Both the position numbers and the translations under genes were made by a program. Below, in pieces: positions 10,932 through 22,303 of a stretch of 64,000 bases of DNA. The stretch lies in assembly GCA_019828595.1 (NCBI GenBank), contig JAHQRK010000002.1, forward strand, positions 2,108,001-2,172,000, read 5' to 3'. The stretch comes from Aphanomyces cochlioides. Lineage: Eukaryota; Oomycota; Saprolegniomycetes; Saprolegniales; Verrucalvaceae. The stretch's first letter is position 1. The number at the start of each line of letters is the position of its first letter. A model generated the notes under the pieces. It made no database searches. It saw only the letters and a list, made by a program, of their open reading frames with translations, and was not told where the DNA came from.

Positions 10932-13107
10932 TCATTGGTTAATTATGCTCTTATTACTGACGAATGGAAACGCCTTGTTGCTTTTTGAAGCACAGAGGAC
11001 ATTGTACAATCTGCCGTAAGTGATGTCGTCGACTCGCCGAGTGGGTTTGGATCCGTAGAGCAGGCTTATCACTTCAGCGTATGCAATCTCATATATTCCA
11101 TCAACCTGACCAACGTGTAGGCTATTTATGCCCGATATACCGAGTGGGAGCTTGATTTTGCTGTCAACGAAGGCCACCACAGCCTTGGCGCGACTATATC
11201 GCATGTGGTGTGGTTTCTTTATATCAGCCCTTTTTACCAAATTCTTATAGGGACGAATATGAGCACATTCGTCTCCAAAATGCCAAAGCTCCCAAAGTTT
11301 TTTCACGGTCAAGTGTGAAGGAAAATTCCATCCTGGGGGCACAAAATGACAGATGAGTCCGTCATTCCAGCACCAGGTTTTCCATTTATTCAACGACAGG
11401 TGACTCAATTTGTGTAGGGGCAACAGTATTGCCAGCCGTATTGAATTGCCGCATACTCTCAAGTAAGCTTTGTCTTAGTTCTGCAAATCTCGAATCAATG
11501 TCTCTGATAGTTACTGGTGCAACTCCATCCACAACGAAGTTTTGCTTAATCTCTTCAACCACCCTCGATGCAATCAAATTTGGCATTGATTCAGAAAGAT
11601 CGGAAACAAACGTAGATAGACTTGACTTGAGAGAGCTTAATTCACATACTAGCGCATTTACTTTGGCAGCAATAGCTAAATGTGGTGGTACACCAGTAGA
11701 TTTAATTCCCAATTCTGGAGATATCCCAATGTAAATACTTGTTTTGTGGCTCAAACTATTGAGCAAATTGTTGTGTGTAAAGACTCTTGATTAAAACAAA
11801 GGATGCGATAATTCCAGCTTTGACCTAAGATAATCTTCATGATGAATGAGCGATGCCAACAAGAATGGACATGCCGTTTTTACTCCATGTGGATAATTAT
11901 CAAAGCCGGGGACAATCGTACACCAATATTTAAGATCCATAAGAGATAGAAGTTCGTTAGAAAAGTGTGGAGGTAAACAAGCAAAACTCGCATCGTTAAA
12001 TGGTAGTCCACACACCATGCGACCACATAATTGATCTGCGTCTTCTCCAAAGTGAATGTATCTGTCTTTTAATTTTCCTAAGCTTTGCCCCATGCGCAAA
12101 AATACAGAAACAGGATTGGGGCCATTGATCTGCCCAAGGGCATAAGTGCTACTTCCTTTGCGTAAACTGTGTGTGCCAATTTCATTTGCTGGACAGCCTA
12201 GAGCATACCTGCCATCATCTCCCAAATTATCAAGAACGCGTCGAAGTATTTTGCCAAATCTATTTTTGCTGTCAGTGCCACAAAACAACTGATGGAGAAC
12301 TTTCGATGAATGATTTTCACGGCAAAATAGCAAAACAGCAAGGGCATGGATAGGACATTGATGTGGCTCGTATGGGTTAGCTTAAATATGCTTTCCAAAT
12401 TTATCTGCACCAGTTTGGTCGCCTTTATGGCCCTGCTCCTCAATGATTAATGCATCTTCTTGCCAATCTAAATGCTGGAGCATAATAGAATCAACGGAGT
12501 CACTTCGACGCATCAAATTCCACATTAAAACAAAATAGGGCCATGCAAAAAGGGTAGTTCACCATGATTGACCACTGCTCTCTGGACAAAGCTGCATCAA
12601 GTGTAGAGCCAAAAAGGAATATCCTGTCGACTTCAAATGGCGCTTTCCTTCCATGATGTCCATCAAGCCACGTTTTTTCAAGTCATTTATCAATTTTTCA
12701 TAGCCATCAAGCATAATTTTCAATTCAGTATTCAATGTAGGATCCAACTCAAGTGACTGGGCTCTGTACAAATCAACTAAAGCACTGCGATACCCCTTAA
12801 TACATGATGATGACAAAGGTGTAACCGTGTTCGTGTTGCTTTCGTCGCATTGCGATGCATCCTTACATGTGTGGCCAAAAAAAACTAAGACAGCATCGTT
12901 CGGCAGCGGAATTTTAACGCGATTCTCGAGCTCGTCGATTGTATCAGGATAACTACTGCTCAACCACGTCATCATGCGATTGGTCTTAGACTTGTACGTA
13001 AGCTTTGTACTGTCATTTGTTCTCTTTTGCTTGAGCTTCAGAGCGACTACAGACGGATCTTCTGTCGCCTCGATTGCTACGGGATATCTCTTCTGACCTC
13101 TTGGCAT
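10932..13107 (-). pseudogene. Crypton transposon 1: tyrosine recombinase, decayed
   Basis: Read 13107 to 10932, four pieces form one recombinase. The N-terminal core-binding part (13107-12559) begins MPRGQKRYP and has KLTYKSKTNRMMTWL and EGKRHL. A one-base shift near 12560 leads into WNLMRRSDSV (catalytic Arg) and KGDQTG; an in-frame TAA at 12382-12384 replaces a Tyr expected between KHI and ANP. The frame then carries GTHSLRKGSS (HxxR) and KLKDRYIHFG (candidate nucleophile Tyr). A second in-frame TAA follows HPLF at 11791-11793 and a coiled-coil segment continues in the same frame. A last shift near 11386-11415 leads into a Trp-rich C-terminal domain (WKTWCW, FPSHLTVKKLWELW) to 10932. Two stops and two shifts mean a dead copy. 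Cryptons lack terminal repeats, so the boundaries are those of the coding part only. Confidence 0.82.
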
Positions 13108-13480
13108 TGCCTGTAAAACAAAAATGGCCAATGAGACACCCCGGTAGATCCGTGATTCAACGAAATCACACATGGCAAGAATCTTACAACCCGAACAAGA
13201 GTACACTTAAATTAAGTCATTTGGAGACGTATCGAATCTAGATTCACGTCAAGTGTGATTGAAGAAATATCACATCCAATACAAATTCTGAATTGAATAA
13301 TCACACATGCAGCAGATATATAGATCTTTTGGTCCTATAGAAATGCTAAATGTCCAAGGGCCAGAGGACCGGACTAAATCAAATGTTATTTGAAATATTA
13401 AATGAAAAATGTCTGCACATCAAACAATATCAAAAATACCAATTATTCTAGTCCACTAAAAGTTTCGACCAATCACCAAA

Positions 13481-14485
13481 TTGATAGAACGCCTTTACTT
13501 GTCATTTTCCAAAATGCCGAAAGAGAAGAACACGCTCAATTTCCTGGCGACCTATCGCCAAGAAGTCGTTGCTGACTGGCATGCTGCTCGTCTACTCAAC
13601 AGCACACTCAGTACAGATGAGCTTGCCAAAAGTCTAGACATGAAAGGAAGAACGCTGCGCAATTGGATCAAGGCATCAAGCGAACCATATCAGCCAAAGA
13701 AGCTTGAGATAAAGAAACACGTCAGCAAGCACTGCAGTCCCGTGACTGAAGGATGGCTTGAGAGACAACTTCAATCGGCTGATGTTCCCATTATCGCCAT
13801 TCAAAACTATATTGAGAAGCACGACCCAGCAGTTTTTGTCAATGTCACGTACAAGATCAAGCGAAACATTTGCGACCGATTGAAGACAAAAGTGAAAAAT
13901 GCAATGCAGGGCTATCACAAACACGCGTGCGATGTACACAAGAAGAGTGTCGAGTACTCCATGCCGTTGCAAATCTAGATATGGCGAAAAATTCTCGAAC
14001 CGTTTGGAGAAGACTGAGTGTCTCGATTCCACTTGCGCCGTGAAACCCCAATTCTGCCGCAATCGACCCATTCAACGCGAAATCATTGAAACAAGATCTT
14101 GCAATGGCGAGTATGGGATATATGCAACCAAACGAATCGAAAAGGGTTTTTGATCGAATATGTCGGCGAAGTCATTACCAAGCAAGAATTGGATGCTAGA
14201 GCTCAAGCGCACCGTGACTTGTACGTCGTGACTGTCAACAAGAATACTTGGATTGATGCATATTCGGTCGGAAATGACTCGCGATTTGTCAATCACTCTT
14301 GTACGACAAATGCTCAGCTTGAAGAATGGTCCGTCTCGGGCTTGATTCGAATTGGAATCTTTGCAATCGAAGTGATTCGACGCGGGGAGCAAGTGACCTT
14401 CGACTACGGTGTCACGTATGGTTTCAAGAAATGCTTGTGTGAATCATGTCAAGCTCTCCAGAATAGCTGCATTACAGAGGGATAA
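13481..14485 (+). pseudogene. HTH - AWS - SET reading frame, frameshifted
   Basis: Three overlapping frames read as one protein. Frame 1 (from the ATG at 13514) has a homeodomain-like helix-turn-helix (STDELAKSLDMKGRTLRNWI) of the transposase or psq kind. Near 13935-13955 the frame shifts to a Cys-rich AWS domain (TPCRCKSRYGEKF, ..CLDSTC..CRNRPIQ). Near 14150 it shifts again, inside a T run, into the SET domain: IEYVGEVITK, NDSRFVNHSCTTNAQ (cofactor and knot motif), GEQVTFDYG and a post-SET CLCESCQ. The catalytic motifs look sound, so the lysine methyltransferase (SET2/ASH1-type) was probably functional until recently. It lies between two Cryptons. Fusion of an HTH to AWS-SET is unusual; it may be a genuine fusion or two neighbouring remnants. 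Confidence 0.68.
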
Positions 14486-15513
14486 AAGATTTCAATACAA
14501 TTTCATTTGATTTCAGTATACTCATCAAATGTGCCAAATCAAACAATGAACAATGACAGAGTTTACTGTGTTTGTTTGATTAGTTGAATAGACTTGATTT
14601 CAGTATACTCATCAAATGTGCCAGATCAATATAAAATGAAGTGAGAGACACAAAAGATCGAGATCAATGAGATCGTCGGTGCATGAGGCCATGTATTAAC
14701 AAAAGGATTATACAACTGGGTCACACGATATATCCAAAATGCTCTTCAAAGTCGTTCCACTTGGAGAAACTGCGTTGATTTTGCATTTGATGAAGTCGCA
14801 GTAGCCGCGCATATGCTTGACTTGCTTGTTTCGCTTGAGATTATTTAACAACTCCTCCAACAGCGATACGGCGCAAGCCTCCTCCATACCTTCAGCCATT
14901 AGTTGTTCGATTGCTGTATACAATGGTTTTCTTCGTTGAAAGAACTTGCGCTCTACTACTCTGGCCCGCATTATGAGCAACATTTGGATTACACAGTATT
15001 TGACATATTTGTTTTTTGTATACTTCATTTGTGACACTGGGTACTATTTAGAGCCAACGTAGTTGATGAGAGCAAGATTGTCGTCAATAGCTGGTTGTTG
15101 GAGCTGTTAAGAGGTCTATTTAGCTTCACATAGACGGCATACAACCCGTAGATCTGACAGGGTTCCTGTCTGATGATTAAATAAAGCTTGAGAAACTCAA
15201 ACCTTACCATTTAACAGCGTTTGTGCTGTGATGAACGTAGTGTGTTTCCGAGCGGCAATTCTAGCTTGACCACAATGTAGTACAAAGTGTGCTTTACTTA
15301 ATTACTCTCTCTCATAAGTCTAAGCTTCGTCTATTTGATGGCGCACATCATAATCTACTGGTCGTAAAAGTTTTGGAATTTTTACACTTCTGTCAATTCA
15401 CAACCAGAACTCCGTTTGAAGACCAAAAAGTGTCCAATCAAAGCTCTTTCTCTGCTCTGTTTTATAAACCAATCAGCATCGATTTTACTGTAGAAACAGC
15501 TTTAATCCACCAA
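14486..15513. other. Intergenic with a 36-bp direct repeat and an unidentified minus-strand frame
   Basis: Two copies of a 36-base sequence starting TTGATTTCAGTATACTCATC lie at 14507-14542 and 14594-14629 and differ at one base. A 110-codon minus-strand frame at 14708-15037 (helical, Lys-rich) has no recognised domain and could be a remnant of a neighbouring transposon. The rest is AT-rich without a supported gene. Confidence 0.5.
14507..14629 (+). repeat. 36-bp direct repeat, two copies
   Basis: Copies at 14507-14542 and 14594-14629, separated by 51 bases, identical except A/G in GTGCCA(A/G)ATCAA. They lie just downstream of the SET pseudogene. Confidence 0.8.
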
Positions 15514-17571
15514 TTATACCCCAAATGTTGCCAATATTATGGACCAGGGTAGTACGTCAGTAGAGCGCCATTTTGCACCATGTTGCAGTTCGAGGTCCTT
15601 CAGAGCAGGGGCTCCATTGAGGCCAACTTGATATTCCTTCCAAGCAAGACGAACAGTATCGATTGACCTGGACATGGTTAGACCACGCACGATGCTTTTA
15701 GGTGAGGGTGCTACAAGTAGGGTCGACTGAGTTATGACAGCCGAGCAGTCATTTGTGAATTGTTGATTGGTAGGCGCCGCTGCCAATCCATCAATTGCTT
15801 GCTGAAGTGCCCCCACAACTTGCTGTCGAACGAGGTTGGTGTTGTCGCAACATTTGCTGGCCATGTTTTCTACGACTTCTTTAACCTTGCGCAGACCCAA
15901 TGTGACCTGGGACAATTCACGATGAATGGGAGCTGTGTCTTGGCGCACATTTTGGAGCGAATCTGCATCTAGTGGCATGGCTTTCTCAATAGCCATGAAC
16001 TCTGGTGCTACCGCTGTTTCAACCGCCATAATCAATTGCTGTTGGAATGAAATAAATGCGCTGTTTGTGAATATTGGCATTTGATAGACGGGGTGCTGGT
16101 TGTATCCAGGGATTCGAATGAGAAGTGCTGCGTCTTGGATATCACGACACGCATGTACTCCATCAGGCGCAAAAAACTTTCACCAGCTATGTCTCTTCGC
16201 TTGAGATTCATCGCTACACGCGCGGATTCAATCCATGGGAACACCATACATTGTAGGTCTTTGGGTACTGCCACCATGGCTCTTTCAACATAGTATCGAC
16301 CTTTTTCGGGCCCGAAACCGGCTAGCGTTCGAACTGTTTCCCATGGCACCACGTGATTTGCGTAGGAGCCGTCTCGGGTTCGAATGGCCCAGTGTCCGTG
16401 CTTATCAACCGAATGCCCGCTTGCACCTTCATGTTCTGCTGTAACAGCAGCAGATTTTCTTCCTGCTTTCGTTTTGGAGGTTGACTGAAGCCCGAGAGAT
16501 TCGTGCTGTTTCTTTATCGCTTGATACGGGTGCGAATACTTCATTGGTGACTTGGGACTCGCACCCTTTAATGCATAGATATCGTACCACAATTCTGGAT
16601 CAGAAAGATCTGGACAAGGCTCGCCACCAATACGCCAGCGAAAGAATAAATACAAACCAAGTGCACCAAAAGGGCAACGGGTCACATCTTTATGACGCAT
16701 AAATGTTGACTCCTCAATGTTGCCGAACTGGGTTTTTTTCGACCTTCGCCACACACATCTGAATAAATTGGCCCCAGCGACGCCTTCGTTTTCAAAAACT
16801 ATGAAACCAATGTTGGAAAGTTTGAGGCGGCGAATATTATCGCCACGAGTGGCCAGAGCATAAGTCATGAGATTGTCAGCGCGATGTTTGAGCCCGACCT
16901 CCGTCATTTCAGAAAAGAACTTCTCGAAGCGACGTCTGGTCCACTGAACCAACCATTGTACCGATTCTGCGGTCTTTGAATGTAGAGTTCTCTTCGTCTA
17001 CCATGACCATCTGCTTCAACTTCAATAATTCCTTCATAGCTGCGGGGCGAATGGGGACTCTGTCAGTCTGATCTAGCTCGTACTGGACTTTCCACAAGTC
17101 CATGAGAGCATTCACATACGCTGCGAGTGTTGGATAACCAATGGACTGTGCATCAGGGGCGTTAGTTTGACGCAATGTGGTTTCGGCTGTAGCGTTCTGC
17201 ATTTCGTGTGTTTCATCGACCTTCCGCTTTCGTCCAGTAGGGCCTTTCTTGCATCTTAGTCAGAAACAAAACCATTCGTCCCGGTGTGACGGTATCATTC
17301 TGGTAGTTCTTGCCAAAACACCATTCAATGTATTCCTTCTGTCGTGGAGCGTATTGCTTTTTGTGTTGACTGGACGAACGTCATTTCTGCGGGTGCGAAC
17401 TCGCAGTAGGGCTTCTTGTTCGCGTAGATGTTGCTGCAAAACTAATTCTGCGTGGGCTTCCATTTCATCGACCGCACTACGTAATGAGTGTGCACCCTGT
17501 GCTCTCGGCGACCGTACATTCCGCATGGATGAATCTCCACAATAGGTCAGAAGCCACGGAGCAAAAAGCAC
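15514..17571 (-). pseudogene. Crypton transposon 2: Ndc10-like tyrosine recombinase with GCR1_C-like tail, decayed
   Basis: Read right to left, five frame segments line up as one Crypton protein. The N-terminal coiled region ends VRPVNTK; a shift in the A-run near 17357 gives KQYAPRQKEYIEWCFGKNYQ and VTPGRMVLFLTKMQERP; a shift near 17245 gives TGRKRKVDE (NLS-like) to FKDRRIGTMV; a shift near 16953 gives the Ndc10-like core with ALATRGDNIRRL (catalytic Arg), CPFGALGLYLFF, KAGRKSAA, GHWAIRTRDGSYA and FPWIES; a shift near 16140 gives DIQDAALLIRIPG, QHPVYQMPIF and a coiled coil, ending in a GCR1_C-like stretch (VRLAWKEYQ, LKDLELQHGAKWRS). The His usual in HxGR is Lys (KAGR). Four shifts make it inactive. 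It is clearly a different lineage from Crypton 1. Confidence 0.8.
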
Positions 17572-17741
17572 GTTGCGATTGGCTTATACTCTATAAATTA
17601 GATATTTTCACTTGGTCCTAAACCAAAAAAATGTTGAGTTATTTGTATACGGACCACCAGTCCTGACCGGACAATTTAATTGAACGATATATGCAAAATA
17701 ACAAAAGTCCCCCGATACAGAACAAAACACCCGAATGATTA

Positions 17742-18305
17742 GAGAGTTTTCGCAACTTTGATTATAAATGTGATGATATTACAGTACTGTATAGCCCATA
17801 GTCAAGTCTATAGTATAATCAACACTCAGAAATTCTTTTCGCAGTTCATTTGAATTATAGATTTTGACTATATGCTAGTGTAATGAGTGACAGAGGTTCT
17901 GAAGGTAGTCGTGATTGCTTGAACAACTGAATATCATGTTTGCCCTCGACAATTCTATTTCTGCTCGAACTATATGATTAATGATACCTCAAGAACGATT
18001 TCAATTTGAACCCTTGAATGACGTGATTTGCGTGGCCTTGTTTCGATTTATGAAAGCAGGAACAAAGCGGTTGGTGGTTTCCATGCAGATTATTCTCTCA
18101 AATTCTATTCATTATTTGCGACTTCGTCGATATTATATGACACAGTATATAAATCGACAAAGGAAATATTTCATGATTATAGAGGGCGATCTATAATCAT
18201 TTTTCATCAAAATTTGACTATAGATTTATGAATTATCAGAGACACTCTCGAAAATCGATATTCTATAATCAAATCTATAATATAATCGAGTTTGCGAAAA
18301 CTTCG
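17742..18305. mobile_element. TA-flanked MITE (pogo/mariner type)
   Basis: 564 bp bounded by TA at 17740-17741 and 18306-18307. The left end GAGAGTTTTCGCAACTTTGA and the inverted right end CGAAGTTTTCGCAAACTCGA both continue into GATTATA. The interior is AT-rich, with repeated TATAGATT/TATAATC words and no credible coding frame. The TA flank fits the Tc1/mariner/pogo superfamily. The same end occurs once more at 10155, upstream of the pogo fragment, which suggests a cognate transposase. Confidence 0.72.
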
Positions 18306-19498
18306 TATTATCAGGATACTTCATAACGAAAAGAAACGAAAACTTGTGTCGTCTGAGGTTTTGTGGAAGTACGAGGGGCTAGGCTCGGGAGTAGTGTCTC
18401 CTTCTGCGACAAGAGAGAGGAAGACGGGGGTCGTTGTTGTCATGAGGGGGTTGTTTTGGCGAGCCGTCTTGGTCGCTAGTGCTGTAAACGCCCGGTGAAC
18501 CAGGCATGGTTTTGAAAGGAAAGGAGATGTGTGGACCGGTTGCAGGCGGTCTGACCACAGCGTCGCTTGGTCTGGTGTGGAGGATTGGGGGTGGGTTTGC
18601 CGAGTTGCTTGAAACGACTCAGCAGGCTCTGGTTTTCGCAGACCAGAAACTCGCACACTCACTCACTTGGCTTAGGTTGACTCGCTCGCTCAAAGATATG
18701 CCCTCACCGAGAGGTTTAGGCCATTCACAGTAAATGCAGAGGTCATTATCGTCTTTAAACATAATCAAACTCTTCTTTCCTACTGACTTATCGTCCTAGT
18801 CATTCCTTAGACACTTTAGATTGGCCTTGAGTTGCTAAAGTGCTTGGACATTGGCCTAGAGCTCATTTAGGTGTCACTTGCATGTACAAACTCGGTCGTA
18901 ATGGTGGTGCTGTTGGTTTGGCATGCTGGTCAGCACATTTTCCACTGATTTTTGTGTGGCTTTTTGATTTATCGTCACTTTATCATGTAAAGTTTGCGTA
19001 AAGCGTAGCGTAGTATAGTGCCGCCAACCAATCAGAAAATTACCACGAATTGCCAAAGAAAAGAAATCATGGAGTAAAATTGGAGGCAGCAAAAAGTGAT
19101 AAAGATCTACACGCTGTTTTTTCGTGCGGTAGAAGGTCGATCCTTTTGCACAGCCAGGAGCCCGTACCAACGGATTTAAACCAGAATATGGCGTGCCGAG
19201 CCAGGATCGATCCATGTATCTCCTGGCTGTTTGTCAGGCGCTCTACCTTTCGAACTGGGTGCACTTTCAATTATATTCGCATTTTTGCACTAGCCAATTT
19301 GGCCATGAAGAGGGTAGGAATTCTTACTTCCATCGTGGGTTAAGCCATGAGAGACAACCAAACCAACCAGAGCTTCGACTCGAACAACCAAACCAACCAG
19401 AGCATACAATTTTCATCGGCAATGCTTTGCGTAGCCTAGAGTAATAAGAATTTATGGTTCATAACTGAGTCCATAATACGCGTTAACACACGGGACGT
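18306..19498. other. Intergenic; no gene seen, tRNA-like remnant
   Basis: GC-richer than its surroundings at 18330-18720, but open frames on both strands lack domains. On the minus strand, 19262-19193 resembles a degraded tRNA or tRNA-derived SINE (a D-arm-like GTTC..GGTAGAGC and a B-box-like GGATCGATCC). A 19-base word beginning CAACCAAACC is repeated at about 19356 and 19385. Confidence 0.35.
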
Positions 19499-19800
19499 AT
19501 GGATATGTCACGTCAAGATCCATGCGATCTCTTCTGTGGACAGTCTTTTGAGAGTGCTGCAATTCAGCGAGACGAAAACGTTTTGTCGTCATTCACCAGC
19601 ACAGTATTTGTAGTTGACAAATTGAGGGCTGTCCAACAGCTAGTCGGAAATTGTCAGGTCACATCGGGGCTGAATTTGGAGAATCATTTTTACGGTCGTG
19701 GCGCGGGTGGCGCTGATTTCAGACGTATCAGATGGTCTAATCGCTCTTTTGTCACTTCTTGGTGTCTCCTGCTGCTGCTATCAATCGCGCTCAAGTGCCA

Positions 19801-20331
19801 GTGACGCTTCAAATCCAGCCCTCTCCGACACACACGCTTGAATGGAATGGTAAAGTGACACGCGTACTACTGTGGCTGCAGGGCAAACAAAACTGGCTCG
19901 GCCAGACTGTGGCAAAAGTGAAGATTGCCTTTGGCGCCACCGTCGCTAATCTTCGGTTGTACGTGACGGTGGCACTCAATCAAAGTGACCAGATTACCCG
20001 ACTCCATATCGTGCTGCAAAGTCTCTTCAGCGACATCGACATGAAAGGACAAGTGGGGCCTGGCCATTTCAGTCACGTCTATCGAGTTAACCTTGATGGC
20101 AAGGAGGTAGGGACACCACACACCCTGAAACGACATTATGCCTCGACTAGGTTGTGATGAAGGCGATCCGAGCACAAGCACTTGGTGACGGCTCCACCGA
20201 TCATATCGTGAAACAACTCCAACACGAAGCCACTTTGCTCAATTCGCTTGGCTATCACCCAACCATTTCTCTCTTTGTTAGCGCTTCTGTTGATGCATCC
20301 AAGACACTAGCTTTAGTCACAGAATATTTGC
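19801..20331 (+). pseudogene. Protein kinase N-lobe fragment with one intron
   Basis: Two exons encode the start of a kinase fold: a Gly-rich loop (GPGHFSHVYRV), then after a clean 45-nt GT-AG intron (20106-20150) VMKAIRAQAL with the ATP-binding Lys, a helix C with QHEATLLNSLGYHP and a beta-5 hinge segment LALVTEYLP. No catalytic loop (HRD) or DFG follows on the plus strand. The frame becomes non-kinase-like after about 20331, so the gene is truncated or its 3' half was displaced. Upstream coding (19759-20040) is in the same frame but has no domain I recognise; the true start and any upstream exon (19499-19800 is open in another frame) are unresolved. Confidence 0.5.
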
Positions 20332-20575
20332 CAGTGGTAGTGTCAAGCAACAGTGAGGATGTGGCTGACGGTGTCATATCTAGATCACAGCCCATCCCAC
20401 ACGAGCACGACTTAAAACGCAGGAGTACCGTGATCACAATTGTTTTGAATGAAATCCACAATTTGTTCTGTTTCGATCGTAGTCCCCGGCGAGTCTTCTT
20501 GCGCTTTGGTTCAGCTACATCCAGTTGTTGAAGCGAATAGATTTGCGACATTGGCTGAAGTTCGTACCAGCCACA

Positions 20576-21020
20576 CTAGTCTTGTAGGATGATTCGACAA
20601 TGTGAGAAGAACCCAGAGGCTGAAATCAAAAGGAGAATCCCTCCATCCTTGACGAAAATAGAAAGGGCTGTGACCAAGGCATCATGCAACCTCTCCTGGC
20701 GCGGGTGAGGCGCTGGAAAGGGCTCAACATCAAACGTTTCCAGACACAGATGCAATCCAGTAGCAGAAACATGGCGAATAAATCTCCGCATTTCACGTAA
20801 GGGGATGCCCGAATCTAGGGGCAAATTCAATCGTCGGAGAAAGGCATCGAAGACAACTTCTTTATGAGGCTGGACTGTGGGAAGGAGCAATCGATAGGCA
20901 TTCTGCATTGCAGACCAGGCACATGACATTGTCGAATCGTCACCAACGTTTGCTTGATTTGTGATGACGCGTGAGATGTACTCGGAGAACGTGTATTTGC
21001 ATGTGGGGCAGTTGGTAAAA
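20576..21020 (-). CDS. Unidentified minus-strand frame with CPTC motif
   Basis: An open minus-strand frame continues upstream of the ATG near 20929 through a segment reading NCPTCKYTFSEYISRVITNQ, so the real exon probably starts upstream of 21010, possibly after an intron. It ends at a stop at 20576. The protein is helical and Leu-rich with one CxxC. I do not recognise a family. It is tail-to-tail with the kinase fragment. It may be a gene fragment in the transposon island. Confidence 0.3.
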
Positions 21021-22207
21021 GTGTTTTTTAAATGTATTTTTCATTTATATTTTTAAAATTACAACCAATGTAAACATGTTTTTTATTAGATTTCTTAGGT
21101 CAATATGACACGATATCCTCGGTGTAGGCTTCATGTTTGATCCCAAAATACTCAGCCTTTAGCATGCGCGTCACGAGGGCATGCTGGCGCAGTCTCCTAT
21201 CATGCTTTTTCTTGAAAATCTTCCTTTTTGGTGTAAAAATCGAGGTTACTTGGGGCGAGGACAACTTGGTTTGGGGTCGACAATAGTAATCGCCCCGGCT
21301 TCTTTCGCTTGGCGAGATGTCTTGTAGCTTTCCTGCACTCACAGCACCCACGCAGGCCTATTCCCAGTTTTCATCTTGTTGTCACAAGTTTTCGATACCT
21401 TTGCTCGTACTGCTGGTGACGATAAAAAGTGGTTTGAGGAGGCTGAATATACGACGATGGTTACATTGGTGTTCTTGTCGCCGCTTGAAATTCACACTAC
21501 CATAAGATTGCTCGATGGTCTTCATGGGTGCATTGCAGATTGCATTTTGAATTATTTACGCTTGATGAAGTCTAGAAATACTCTTAGGGATCCAAAATAC
21601 ATATTTTTGGTTGAAAAAAGATTCACTGCTTCAATCCAACAATGATGAACGGAATGTACCACTGGCTTCCATAGTTTTTATCGATACTATATCATCTTGA
21701 AACTAAGTGAAAATTGCTCGGTTTAAAGAACGTAAAATTTTTTGGGATCACACAATTTAATCTTTGGTATTCCCACGATAGGTTACATATTCAAAAAAAT
21801 ATTTCTTGTCAGTCTAATGATCGTGAAATCCATGTTTTGATTTTTGCCTACCGGAAGACCATCCAGTACTATACCAACGTCAATAGTTTATTCAAGTTAC
21901 TTTATGTAATCTTACGATTAATCTTATCATCCGAATTTTCATTGGACATTGTGTCGAGACAAAGCATGGGCATTCAATTCACTTTCCCATTGGTTTTATC
22001 TTTGCCTCAAAAGGCCAGACACAAAGTCCATTATCAGTTTCGAGCGTCGAAGAACAAAGTCGGCAGTTCAAGCAAAGCAAACGCGACCGACATCTATCCG
22101 ACGCATGGCGCCTACTTCATCAATACCTTGGATCCACATTTAAGCACATCAGTGCTATGTTTGCACTGCAAAAGGTTAGTGTGCCATCACAAGAAGAGCT
22201 CCCAAGT
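21021..22207. other. AT-rich stretch with small unidentified frames
   Basis: Short frames at 21100-21351 (minus, Lys/Arg-rich), 21376-21645 (plus) and 21714-22304 (plus; the last part has a CxxC..CHH pattern) have no recognised domain. They sit directly left of the Merlin stack and may be remnants of transposon or host exons. No gene can be supported. Confidence 0.4.
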
Positions 22208-22303
22208 GGCTAATCCTGGCTATCCCCCCACTTCTTATTTAAAATACATAAATATTTCATTTTTAATTAACATCCGGATAATACTATCAAACATATCCGG
22301 ATA

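Noticed and set aside
18321..18733. Overlapping open frames on both strands in a GC-rich patch
   Set aside because: No family features, and frames exist on both strands at once, as expected from composition alone.
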